Assembly (NCBI GenBank): GCA_023249305.1
Contig: JAHFCU010000017.1
Coordinates: forward strand, 1 to 42,673
DNA length: 42,673 bases
DNA from: Gemmatimonadota bacterium
Lineage (GTDB): Bacteria; Gemmatimonadota; Gemmatimonadetes; Gemmatimonadales; Gemmatimonadaceae
Reading direction: 5' to 3'
Shown: positions 25,110 through 32,830 of the stretch, piece after piece
Numbering within the stretch: the first letter of the stretch is position 1
Layout: every line of letters begins with the position of its first letter
Translations under genes and position numbers: made by a program
Notes under the pieces: generated by a model
Told to the model about the DNA's origin: nothing
Databases searched by the model: none
The model's input: the letters and a program-made list of their open reading frames with translations, nothing else

Positions 25110-28100
25110 TCGACCTCAATGTCAACGCGCAGAAACATGAGGCCCACGAACGCCCCCGGATGATCGGCCTCACCATCAACGGACAACAGCTCGAGGTCCC
25201 CGACGGTGCGACAGTGCTCGAGGCAGCTGAGCGGCTTGGGATCAAGATCCCGACGCTCTGCCACCACAAGGCGCTCCTCCCCTATGGCGCGTGCCGTCTC
25301 TGCCTCGTGGAAGTAGAGACACCGGGACGGTCAGCGTCAGTCCAGGCCTCTTGTCAGTACCCGGCGCTCGAGGGACTCATCGTCCGGACGGACACGCCGC
25401 GGATCGCGCGTGCTCGCAAGATCGTGGCTGAGCTCCTCCTCGCGCGCTGCCCTGATGCTCCCGCGGTACAGCAGGCAGCCGCCGCCGTTGGTGTCACCGA
25501 GACGCGGATCACCAAGCAGTACGACGACTGCATCTACTGCGGCCTCTGCGTCCGGATGTGCGAGGAGCGGATGGGTCGGGCTGCCGTCGGCTTCTCGGGT
25601 CGCGGCCCACGCCGTGCGGTGGAACCGCCTTATGGGAAGCACAACGAAGCCTGCTGGACGTGTCGCGCCTGCGACTTCGTCTGCCCGACGGGACGGCTCG
25701 TGTCGCCCACCACGAGCGCGACGCCGCCCGTGCCGATTCCATCTGACTTCGATCGAGGCCTCACCAATCGGCCCGCCATTTCGATCATGTATCCGCAGAT
25801 GGTGCCGAACCGGCCGGCCATTGACGCGGCAAGTTGCGTTCACCTCCAGACTGGCGCGTGCGGCGTCTGCCAGGACGTCTGCGGCGTCAGGGCGATCAAG
25901 TTCGACGATACGGAACAAGCCGTCGAGTTGCAGGTCGGAGCGATCGTCCTGGCCCCTGGCTACGAGCTGTTCGACCCCCGGGCGAAGGGGAACCTTGGCT
26001 ATCGGCGTTTCCAGAACGTCGTATCCGCGGCGGACTTCGAGAGGATTCTCTCGGCCTCGGGACCGTTTGGAGGACATGTCGTGCGCCCCTCGGACCACAC
26101 GTCACCGAAGCGCATTGCGTTCATCCAGTGTGTGGGCTCGCGCGACGCCGAGCACGACTGGTGTTCGTCGATCTGCTGCATGTACGCAACGAAGGAGTGC
26201 CTGATTGCCAAGGAACACTGCGGCGCTGAGCTCCAGACCGACATTTTCTTCATGGACGCGCGCGCGTTCGGCAAGGGCTTTGAAGCGTACTATCAGCGCG
26301 CCGCGGCGCAGGGCGTGAACTACATCCGGTGCCGGCCGCCGATGGTCGAGGAAGTGCCAGGCACGGGGAATCTCGTCGTCAAGTACCTGACCGAGAACGA
26401 CACCAAGGCGGAGCGCGAGTACGATCTGGTCGTTCTCTCCACAGGGATGCTCCCACCGCGCAACGTCCGGGAGTTCGCCAAGACCTTTGACATCCAGCTG
26501 AACGAGTTCGATTTCTGCAAGACGACGACCTTCGATCCTGTCGCGTCGTCACGCGAGGGGATTTTCGTGTGCGGTCCCTTTACGGAGCCGAAGGACATCC
26601 CCGAGACGGTGATGCAGGCCTCCGGCGCGTCCTCGAAGGTCCTCGGCATGCTGCGCGACGTCCGCGGAACGCTCATCGCGCCGCAGATCTACCCGCCCGA
26701 GAGGGACGTCGCAGGCCAGGAACCGCGGGTCGGTGTCTTCGTCTGCCACTGCGGGACGAACATTGCGGGCGTTGTAGACGTCACGAGCGTCGCGGAGTAC
26801 GCCCGCAACCTCCCGAATGTCGTCTACGCCGAGACGAACCTCTACACCTGTTCGACTGACACGCAGGAACGGATCAAGGAGAAGATCCGCGAGCACCAGC
26901 TGAACCGCGTCGTGGTAGCGTCCTGTTCGCCGCGAACCCACGAGCCGCTGTTCCGGAACACATGCCGTGAGGTTGGGCTGAATCCATACCTGTTCGAGAT
27001 GGCCAACATCCGCGACCAGTGCTCGTGGGTCCACATGCGTGAACCCGCGCGGGCAACGCTGAAGTCGAAGGACCTCGTGCGCATGGCCGTTGCCAAGGCG
27101 CGGTTGCTGGAGCCCCTCCAAAAGGGCGCTGCTCCGGTGCAGAAGGCCGCGCTCGTGATCGGTGGCGGACTTGCCGGGATGACTTCGGCACTCGACCTCG
27201 CGGAACAGGGCTACGAGGTCTCCCTTGTCGAGCGGGACACGGCGCTCGGGGGGAACCTCCGTCGCGTGCATTATCTGGGAAACGGCGAAGATCCGCAGGC
27301 TGCACTGCGTGCGCTCGTGGCGAAGGTGGTGGCGCACGCACGGATCCGCGTGTTCAGCGGCGCGACGATTCAAGCAGTGGAGGGATCGGTCGGCAGTTTC
27401 AAGACCAGCATTGCCCGCAACGGTTCCGTGGAGCGCGTCGAGCACGGCGTCGTCATCGTTGCGACGGGAGCGACGAAGTACCAGCCGACGATGCACCTCT
27501 ACGGCGAGGACGCACGAGTCCTGACGCAGCTCGAGCTCGAGGAGCGCCTGGCGACTCGCGGCGGAGAGGGACTGCCGTCGACGGTCGTGATGATCCAGTG
27601 TGTCGGCTCCCGCGACGAGGAGCGGCCGTACTGCTCGCGGGTCTGCTGCTCCGAGGCGGTGAAGAATGCCCTCAAGATCAAGGAGCTGAGTCCCCGAACG
27701 CACGTCTACGTGTTGTACCGGGACATCCGGACCTACGGATTCCGCGAAAGCGCATACACGCAGGCGCGGCAACGAGGGGTCGTATTTCTTCGCCATGAGG
27801 ACAACCGCAAGCCGGTCGTGGCCCGCGGCGCAGGGGACGAACTCGTCGTCTCGGTTTACGATCCTCAGTGCGAGCATGAGGTGACGATCGACGCGGGATT
27901 AGTGGTGCTCTCTGTGGCGACGGTTCCGCACGAGGAAACCAAGGCCATCGCCCAGCTCCTGAAGATCCCCCTGAACCAGGACGGCTACCTTCTCGAGGCG
28001 CACATGAAGCTTCGTCCGGTGGACTTCGCTACCGACGGCATCTTCGTCGCGGGCCTTGCCCACTCGCCGAAGTCGATCGAGGAGACGATCATCCAAGCGT

Positions 28101-28411
28101 CAGCGGCCGCCGCCCGGGCGGGCGCGTTGTTGTCGCACGATGCCATCGAACTGGAAGCCACTCTTTCCAGTGTCGTCGAGGAGACGTGCGACGGGTGTGC
28201 CTACTGCGTGGATCCGTGTCCCTTCAACGCCATCAGGCTCATCGAGTACGTCCGCGCTGGCGCCGTCAAGAAGATCATCGAGGTCAACGAAGCACTCTGC
28301 AAGGGGTGCGGCACCTGCCAGGCGACGTGCCCGAAGCGGGGCGTTTTCATCCGCGGCTTTACGCTCGATCAGATTGCCGCGCAGGTGACGGCAGCCCTGG
28401 AGGCATCGTGA
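25106..28411 (+). CDS. NuoG N-terminal module fused to the C-terminal part of one HdrA and a second full HdrA
   Basis: 1101 residues. 19-200: NuoG/HoxU-like: [2Fe-2S] Cys52/63/66/83, then ferredoxin motifs Cys142/145/148/152 and Cys183/186/189/193. 205-525: an HdrA that begins in mid-protein (VPIPSDFDRG, NRPAISIMYPQMVP), with cluster Cys244/252/255/259, GAIVLAPGYELFDP and QCVGSRD...CCM; its missing Rossmann start is the N-terminus of the gene at 21053. 540-1015: a second HdrA, complete with its own N-terminal domain (VGVFVCHCG), GGGLAGM (686-692) and QCVGSRD (831-837). 1025-1080: two [4Fe-4S] motifs (Cys1028/1031/1034/1038, Cys1065/1068/1071/1075). ATGA overlap with the upstream gene; Met19 is an alternative start. 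Confidence 0.92.
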   Translation: MIDLNVNAQKHEAHERPRMIGLTINGQQLEVPDGATVLEAAERLGIKIPTLCHHKALLPYGACRLCLVEVETPGRSASVQASCQYPALEGLIVRTDTPRIARARKIVAELLLARCPDAPAVQQAAAAVGVTETRITKQYDDCIYCGLCVRMCEERMGRAAVGFSGRGPRRAVEPPYGKHNEACWTCRACDFVCPTGRLVSPTTSATPPVPIPSDFDRGLTNRPAISIMYPQMVPNRPAIDAASCVHLQTGACGVCQDVCGVRAIKFDDTEQAVELQVGAIVLAPGYELFDPRAKGNLGYRRFQNVVSAADFERILSASGPFGGHVVRPSDHTSPKRIAFIQCVGSRDAEHDWCSSICCMYATKECLIAKEHCGAELQTDIFFMDARAFGKGFEAYYQRAAAQGVNYIRCRPPMVEEVPGTGNLVVKYLTENDTKAEREYDLVVLSTGMLPPRNVREFAKTFDIQLNEFDFCKTTTFDPVASSREGIFVCGPFTEPKDIPETVMQASGASSKVLGMLRDVRGTLIAPQIYPPERDVAGQEPRVGVFVCHCGTNIAGVVDVTSVAEYARNLPNVVYAETNLYTCSTDTQERIKEKIREHQLNRVVVASCSPRTHEPLFRNTCREVGLNPYLFEMANIRDQCSWVHMREPARATLKSKDLVRMAVAKARLLEPLQKGAAPVQKAALVIGGGLAGMTSALDLAEQGYEVSLVERDTALGGNLRRVHYLGNGEDPQAALRALVAKVVAHARIRVFSGATIQAVEGSVGSFKTSIARNGSVERVEHGVVIVATGATKYQPTMHLYGEDARVLTQLELEERLATRGGEGLPSTVVMIQCVGSRDEERPYCSRVCCSEAVKNALKIKELSPRTHVYVLYRDIRTYGFRESAYTQARQRGVVFLRHEDNRKPVVARGAGDELVVSVYDPQCEHEVTIDAGLVVLSVATVPHEETKAIAQLLKIPLNQDGYLLEAHMKLRPVDFATDGIFVAGLAHSPKSIEETIIQASAAAARAGALLSHDAIELEATLSSVVEETCDGCAYCVDPCPFNAIRLIEYVRAGAVKKIIEVNEALCKGCGTCQATCPKRGVFIRGFTLDQIAAQVTAALEAS

Positions 28412-28833
28412 CGCTCGAACTACATGAGGAGTTCGAACCCCTCATCGTCACGTTCGCCTGCAACTGGTGTTCGTATACGGGGGCGGACCTCGCCGGTGTG
28501 TCGCGCCTTCAGTATCCGCCCAACGCCCGGATCATCCGGGTGATGTGCTCCGGGATGATCCACCCGAACCTCGTCGTTGACGCCCTGACGAAGGGTGCCG
28601 ATGGCGTCCTCATCTGCGGCTGCCATCCGGGTGACTGCCATTACATCGACGGCAATCTCAAGGCGGAGATGCGAGCTGATGCCATCAAGCTCATGCTCGA
28701 GGACTTCGGCATCGAGGAAGAACGCTTCCGCCTGGAATGGGTGTCGGCGTCCGAAGGGCCGAGGTTTGCGCAGGTGATGCGGGACTTCACCGAGCAGGTG
28801 CGCCAGTTGGGGGTGAACCCCTTCCGTTCCTAG
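28408..28833 (+). CDS. MvhD-type hydrogenase iron-sulfur subunit
   Basis: 141 residues. MvhD carries a [2Fe-2S] cluster and wires a group 3c hydrogenase to HdrA. Characteristic pieces: FACNWCSYTGADLAG (Cys18, Cys21), RVMCSGM (Cys47) and CGCHPGDCHYIDGN (Cys70, Cys72, Cys77). The start is GTG 28408, overlapping the preceding stop as GTGA, with GGAGG five bases before it. Last gene of the plus-strand operon; its presence ties the divergent MvhAG-type hydrogenase to the HdrA-containing proteins. Confidence 0.93.
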   Translation: MTLELHEEFEPLIVTFACNWCSYTGADLAGVSRLQYPPNARIIRVMCSGMIHPNLVVDALTKGADGVLICGCHPGDCHYIDGNLKAEMRADAIKLMLEDFGIEEERFRLEWVSASEGPRFAQVMRDFTEQVRQLGVNPFRS

Positions 28834-28912
28834 AAGGAGAGCGACCTTCACGTCGCGTGTTAGCCGATGCGCTCCGATCGTCCGCGCAACCGACACTACC
28901 TCCGCGCGCACG

Positions 28913-29173
28913 TCAATCCGGCGGGCGGTCATCGTCCTCGATTTCCAGCCACGTGACGTGAATGTCGTCGCCGGGTGGAGTCGAGAGCACGGGTCTGGCG
29001 CCGCTCCACGGCGGCTGACTCAAGACGGCACCCAAGCAGAACTCCAACGCCGAGGGCTCCACGCCACTCTCGGCGCCAACGTCCACGCCGACGGCCACGC
29101 ACCGTGCCACCGAGGGGCCTAGCTTTTCCTCGGCGATACGCCCGATCTCCATGGCGAGGCTCAGTTCATGCAT
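28913..29173 (-). CDS. hypA: HypA-like nickel chaperone lacking the zinc ribbon
   Basis: 86 residues (usual HypA about 113-120). It starts MHELSLAMEIG with the Ni-binding His2 and conserved Glu3, and continues with the family's VGVDVGAESGVEPSALEFCLGAV. At the place where HypA has its two CxxC zinc motifs the sequence passes directly from ARPVLSTPPGD to the terminal strand IHVTWLEIED; about 30 residues are missing and only two unrelated Cys remain. No frame break is visible. It is convergent with the MvhD gene, 79 bases away, and is the only hypA-like gene in the window. Whether it delivers Ni normally is uncertain. Confidence 0.78.
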   Translation of the reverse strand: MHELSLAMEIGRIAEEKLGPSVARCVAVGVDVGAESGVEPSALEFCLGAVLSQPPWSGARPVLSTPPGDDIHVTWLEIEDDDRPPD

Positions 29174-29222
29174 TAGGTGGCGCGTCGGCGTGGCGTTCGT
29201 GCGGGGGGCCGGTGTGCCTCCC

Positions 29223-29247
29223 GAAGGCAGTTTGCTCGCTTGCCTTC
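29223..29247. other. Inverted repeat between hypA-like and glycosidase-like genes
   Basis: GAAGGCA and TGCCTTC form a perfect 7-bp stem around an 11-base loop, in the 140-base gap before the hypA ATG and after the stop of the gene at 29314. No T-run follows on either strand, so it is not a clear intrinsic terminator. It could be an RNA hairpin in the 3' end of the minus-strand gene upstream or the leader of hypA. Confidence 0.35.
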
Positions 29248-29313
29248 AAGATGCACACGCCCACGCTGGCCTGCGCAACGGGTGGAACCCTGCGGGCTCC
29301 GACGCCCGCCTTA

Positions 29314-30498
29314 TCACCGTCTTCGCCGACGCTCGATGAACAGCGCGTTGGCCACCGGTCGCTCCCCCTGGGGATCACTGGGCACGTTCACGACGCGGCC
29401 GTCAATCAGCAGGGCCGTGGAACCGCCGCCGTCGAGGTTGAGCGCGTGCGCCACCCCTTCGCCGCGCAGGAACTCGGCCGCCTCGGCGAGCGTCATGCCG
29501 ACGCTGGCCTGGCTCCGTCCGTCAATCGCGACGAGGAAGAGGTGACTGGTATCGGCGTCGAACCCAATCAGGCTGCGCGGATGACGGACATTGGCATTCG
29601 ACGGTGCGGTGAACTCGCGCTTGGCTGATTCGTCCACCATCGGCACGCCGTCACGGAGAATGACCGGCCATCCACCGACCAACTCGTCCACCGGCCCCGC
29701 GGAGGGAACCCACAACGCGTGGACGTCGAACGGACGCCTCAGCGCGGCGATGGAGTCGAGGCGCGAGCGTGTCGTGCCATACGCGACCAAGACCGCCTCG
29801 CCGAGCGCCAGCGGCGTGGAGTCGGCGACGGTGAGCTTGCCGTGCGGGCGCAGCGTCAGCGAGTCGCGCCAACTGCCTCGACCGATGGTTACGTGCAGTT
29901 CGCGGGCGGTGCGCGCAGAGTCAGCCCGCGAACGTCCGTTCGCTTCGGGAAACCAGAGGGTGAGCCCCTGACCGTTCGCGGGCGCGACGTTTACGCCGTC
30001 GAGCGCCCACGATGTGCGCCCCGCGTGCACATTGCCGGCGAAGACGAAGCGATCAATCAGCGGCTTGCCGTCACGCGTCATGCCGAACTGGCCGCGTGCG
30101 CTCTTCATCGCCCCCCGGGGAAGGCCGCTCCACGCGAGCGCGCGCCAGATGTGGCCGTCGCTCACCTGGTTGTTGACGCTCTCCCCCGTCTTGAGATCGA
30201 AGAAGTCGGCGTTCAGCGCAACAAGAACCTCACGCCCTGTGCGCCGAGCGCGCTCGACCATCGCGCTCACCGTCTCACGGCCGCGCAGCGAGTCCAGCGC
30301 ACGAGCCGTGCGCACGACGTACTGGCCGCCGCGCAGCTCCACGCTGACTAGGTGGACGCGCCACGGGCCTTGTTGCCGCACGTAGTACGTGTGCACGAGT
30401 CCCGGCGCGATGGTGTCCACCACGGTGGAGTCGGCCCGTGGCTGCTGGGCAATCAGCGGTGCGGCAAGCGCGATCAACAGCGGCAGCGGACGGAGCAT
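29314..30498 (-). CDS. Phosphodiester glycosidase family (NAGPA-like) exported protein
   Basis: 394 residues starting at ATG 30498 with a signal peptide (LRPLPLLIALAAPLIA, cleavage near AQQ). The C-terminal half shows the PF09992 pattern: ALNADFFD early, GWPVILRDG, RHPRSLIGFD, LFLVAIDGRSQASVGMTL, and NLDGGGSTALLIDG near the end. Family members hydrolyse phosphodiester-linked sugars; substrate here unknown, location periplasmic or secreted. The frame is open upstream to 30924, but that part lies antisense to nothing conserved and overlaps the neighbouring gene. 29 bases separate it from the phosphoribosyltransferase gene. Confidence 0.85.
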   Translation of the reverse strand: MLRPLPLLIALAAPLIAQQPRADSTVVDTIAPGLVHTYYVRQQGPWRVHLVSVELRGGQYVVRTARALDSLRGRETVSAMVERARRTGREVLVALNADFFDLKTGESVNNQVSDGHIWRALAWSGLPRGAMKSARGQFGMTRDGKPLIDRFVFAGNVHAGRTSWALDGVNVAPANGQGLTLWFPEANGRSRADSARTARELHVTIGRGSWRDSLTLRPHGKLTVADSTPLALGEAVLVAYGTTRSRLDSIAALRRPFDVHALWVPSAGPVDELVGGWPVILRDGVPMVDESAKREFTAPSNANVRHPRSLIGFDADTSHLFLVAIDGRSQASVGMTLAEAAEFLRGEGVAHALNLDGGGSTALLIDGRVVNVPSDPQGERPVANALFIERRRRR

Positions 30499-30527
30499 CG
30501 GCCTCTCAACTCGGGGTCGCGCGAAAT

Positions 30528-31223
30528 CTAGCCGTGGTGCGCGTGCCGGTGCGCGGCGTGCCGCGACTCCTCGGGCAGATGTGCCGCGGCCTGCTCGAGC
30601 AGCGCGCGCACCTCCGCGTCCTCGAGCTGCATGAAATCGCGATACCAGGCGCCGACGGCGATGAACTGTCTTGGCGTGCGCACCACGACCACCTCGTCGG
30701 CGACGCGCGCGACTTCCCGCTCGCTGTCCATCGCGGCCACCGGGCTCGCGACGACGACGTGCTGCGCTCCCTGAGCGCGCAGCGCGAGCACCGCGGCGCG
30801 CATCGTCGCGCCAGTCGCGATGCCATCGTCCACGAGAATTACGGTGCTGCCGTGGACGTCCACCGGCGGTCGATCGCCGCGGAAGCGCAGTTCGCCGTCG
30901 CGCACCTCGGCCTCCGCGGCGCACATGCGACGGTCCAGTTCGGGCGCCGTGATGCCGAACGCGCTCACGATCTTTTCGTTCGCCACGCGTACGCCACCGC
31001 TCGCCACCGCCCCCATGGCGAGCTCTTCGTGGCCGGGGACGCCCACCTTGCGCGCCGTGAACACGTCGAGCGGAAGGCCGAGCGCAACGGCCACCTCGAA
31101 CGCCACAGGCACGCCGCCGCGCGGCAGGCCGAGCACGAGCACGCCCGGCTGTCCCTCGTACGCCGAGAGTCGTTCCGCCAGTTGGCGACCCGCATCGGCA
31201 CGGTTTGCGAAGACCTCGTGCAT
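30528..31223 (-). CDS. Phosphoribosyltransferase-family protein
   Basis: 231 residues. The PRPP-binding loop is VILVDDGIATGATM, preceded by LGLPRGGVPVAFEVA (typical PRTase strand/loop) and VFTARKVGVPGHEELAMGAV, the pattern of the stand-alone PRTases often found with dienelactone hydrolase or erythromycin esterase domains. The nucleobase substrate is unknown. The C-terminus is a His-rich tail (HAAHRHAHH), which might bind metal. Start ATG 31223 is followed by a normal N-terminal helix. Confidence 0.85.
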   Translation of the reverse strand: MHEVFANRADAGRQLAERLSAYEGQPGVLVLGLPRGGVPVAFEVAVALGLPLDVFTARKVGVPGHEELAMGAVASGGVRVANEKIVSAFGITAPELDRRMCAAEAEVRDGELRFRGDRPPVDVHGSTVILVDDGIATGATMRAAVLALRAQGAQHVVVASPVAAMDSEREVARVADEVVVVRTPRQFIAVGAWYRDFMQLEDAEVRALLEQAAAHLPEESRHAAHRHAHHG

Positions 31224-31348
31224 GGCGCCTCCTCCCGCGCGAAGCGGGCCGACGCGTCGCGCACGCGGCGCGTCCCGAGGTCTTCTACGCTACGGTCGGC
31301 CGCACGGGGGAGTAAGAGGCGTTCCCCTCACTTCTCTCCTCGTTCCGC

Positions 31349-31789
31349 CTAAGGAAAGAGCTTCCGGAATGCACCGTATCCTGCCGCTTCGAGCTGGTCC
31401 ACCGGAATGAAGCGCAGCGCCGCAGAGTTGATGCAGTAGCGCGCGCCGGTTGGTCCCGGTCCGTCCGGAAAGACGTGACCTAGGTGCGAGTTTCCTTCGG
31501 CGGAGCGCACTTCAACGCGTTGTTTGCCTTCGCTGCGGTCTTCATGCTCGCTCACCGTGTCCGGCTCTATAGGGCGCGTGAACGACGGCCAGCCCGTGCC
31601 CGAGTCGAACTTGTCGATGGAGGCGAAGAGCGGCTCACCCGAGACGACATCCACATAAATGCCGGGCTCGTGGTGGTTCCAGAACTCGTTACGAAAGGGC
31701 GGTTCGGTGGCGCTGCACTGCGTGACCTCGTACTGCAGCGGCGTCAGCTTGGCACGCAGGGCCGGCTCGTCGGAATTCGAGTCTGACAT
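31349..31789 (-). CDS. msrB: Peptide methionine (R)-S-oxide reductase
   Basis: Reduces Met-R-sulfoxide in proteins. 146 residues: [36 protein letters not shown] and [11 protein letters not shown] with catalytic Cys119. Cys25 ([10 protein letters not shown]) is a possible resolving Cys. The two CxxC zinc motifs of many MsrB proteins are absent (only two Cys in all), so this is the zinc-less form. Ordinary housekeeping gene; a GGGGGGG tract precedes the start at 31792-31798. Confidence 0.95.
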   Translation of the reverse strand: MSDSNSDEPALRAKLTPLQYEVTQCSATEPPFRNEFWNHHEPGIYVDVVSGEPLFASIDKFDSGTGWPSFTRPIEPDTVSEHEDRSEGKQRVEVRSAEGNSHLGHVFPDGPGPTGARYCINSAALRFIPVDQLEAAGYGAFRKLFP

Positions 31790-31879
31790 CGGGGGGGGCC
31801 TCCTTGTAACGACGGATTAACGTGTATTCACACAATACTCGGTGCGAAGCCGGGGGTTCCTGCTACACTTGCAAGGGAC

Positions 31880-32830
31880 TTACCGCGACGGTCGCCACGA
31901 CAGCTCGAGCGTGGACCAGACATGCGGTGCGCCACGCGCAGCGTACTCGGCGCTCGTTTGGTGGGCCATCCACGACGCCTCAAGGTCGCGCCATCGCACG
32001 CGCGTGCCGCCAGCGAGCTCGGTCACGAAGGGGCGCAGCGTCATCCGCGCGCTGGGCCGGAAGAACGTGCCGCTCAGCACTTCGTTGCGCACGACGGCCC
32101 GCAGCGTGGCATCGCCGCTGAATTCGACCGTGAACGCCCCGACGCGCGACGATGATCGCCATGCCCGCGGTCCGTCACGCCCCACGCGCGCCCCGATGCC
32201 GGCGCGGGCTTCGGTGAGCAGCGTGCCCAGCGACGCGCCCGCGTGCGGTTGCAGCTCCATGGCGCCTGCGGTCAGCCGGCGGCGGCGATCAAACTGCACC
32301 GAGAAGACTGGTTCGGCGGGAAGCTCCCGGCCCCAGACGATGGGCCGATTGTACGATGGGGCGAGCGTGTGGAAGAAGTGCTGCGTGGGCTCGGCGAGGC
32401 TTGGCTCACCCGTAACGCCGATGGTCCAACCGGCTTCGCTGAAGTCCTTCTCTCGCGTCACGCGCGTCGTCGCGCTGAACCAGAGCACGCCGGCATCTGG
32501 GCGCGCGCCCGGCGGTGCCGTGGGGATGTCGCGGGGCCGCGCCGCCGTGAAGATGTCCTGCCCCACCGTGTACTCCTGTGAGGCGCACGGCGCCGCGGCG
32601 TCGTGGCATGCGCCAAGCCACATCTCAATCCGGCGCGCCCACGGTGCGGCGCCGTCGAGCGCGACCGTCAGGCGCACGCCGCTCGTGTACTCCTCGTCCG
32701 GCCGGCTCCACGGATACTGCCAGAAGTTGAATGCGTCGTTATCGGCGCGCACCGTGACGGCGCGCTGCGCGCGCGCCTCCGCTGAGTGCAGGAGTGCGCA
32801 CGCGCCGACGAGCAGAGCGAACCGGCGCAT
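31880..32830 (-). CDS. LpxR-family (DUF2219) outer-membrane protein
   Basis: 316 residues with a signal peptide (RRFALLVGACALLHSAEARA). The N-terminal mature part has VRADNDAFNFW and DEEYTSGVRL, matching the Asn-Asp and YTxG active-site region of LpxR lipid A 3'-deacylases; the remainder alternates hydrophobic and polar residues as in a 12-strand beta barrel and ends in the aromatic-containing LSWRPSR. Start ATG 32830 overlaps the upstream serine hydrolase stop as TGATG. Catalytic activity is not certain; some family members are uncharacterised. Confidence 0.75.
   Translation of the reverse strand: MRRFALLVGACALLHSAEARAQRAVTVRADNDAFNFWQYPWSRPDEEYTSGVRLTVALDGAAPWARRIEMWLGACHDAAAPCASQEYTVGQDIFTAARPRDIPTAPPGARPDAGVLWFSATTRVTREKDFSEAGWTIGVTGEPSLAEPTQHFFHTLAPSYNRPIVWGRELPAEPVFSVQFDRRRRLTAGAMELQPHAGASLGTLLTEARAGIGARVGRDGPRAWRSSSRVGAFTVEFSGDATLRAVVRNEVLSGTFFRPSARMTLRPFVTELAGGTRVRWRDLEASWMAHQTSAEYAARGAPHVWSTLELSWRPSR

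Noticed and set aside
26549..27877. 442-residue minus-strand open frame inside the HdrA gene
   Set aside because: Antisense shadow; no recognisable motif, and no start site with a ribosome-binding sequence.
19755..28833. Genuine heterodisulfide reductase for methanogenesis
   Set aside because: No HdrB with CCG domains and no methanogenesis genes; the HdrA proteins are combined with NuoEFG and GltD modules instead.
29223..29247. Intrinsic terminator
   Set aside because: The stem is not followed by a T-run on either strand.
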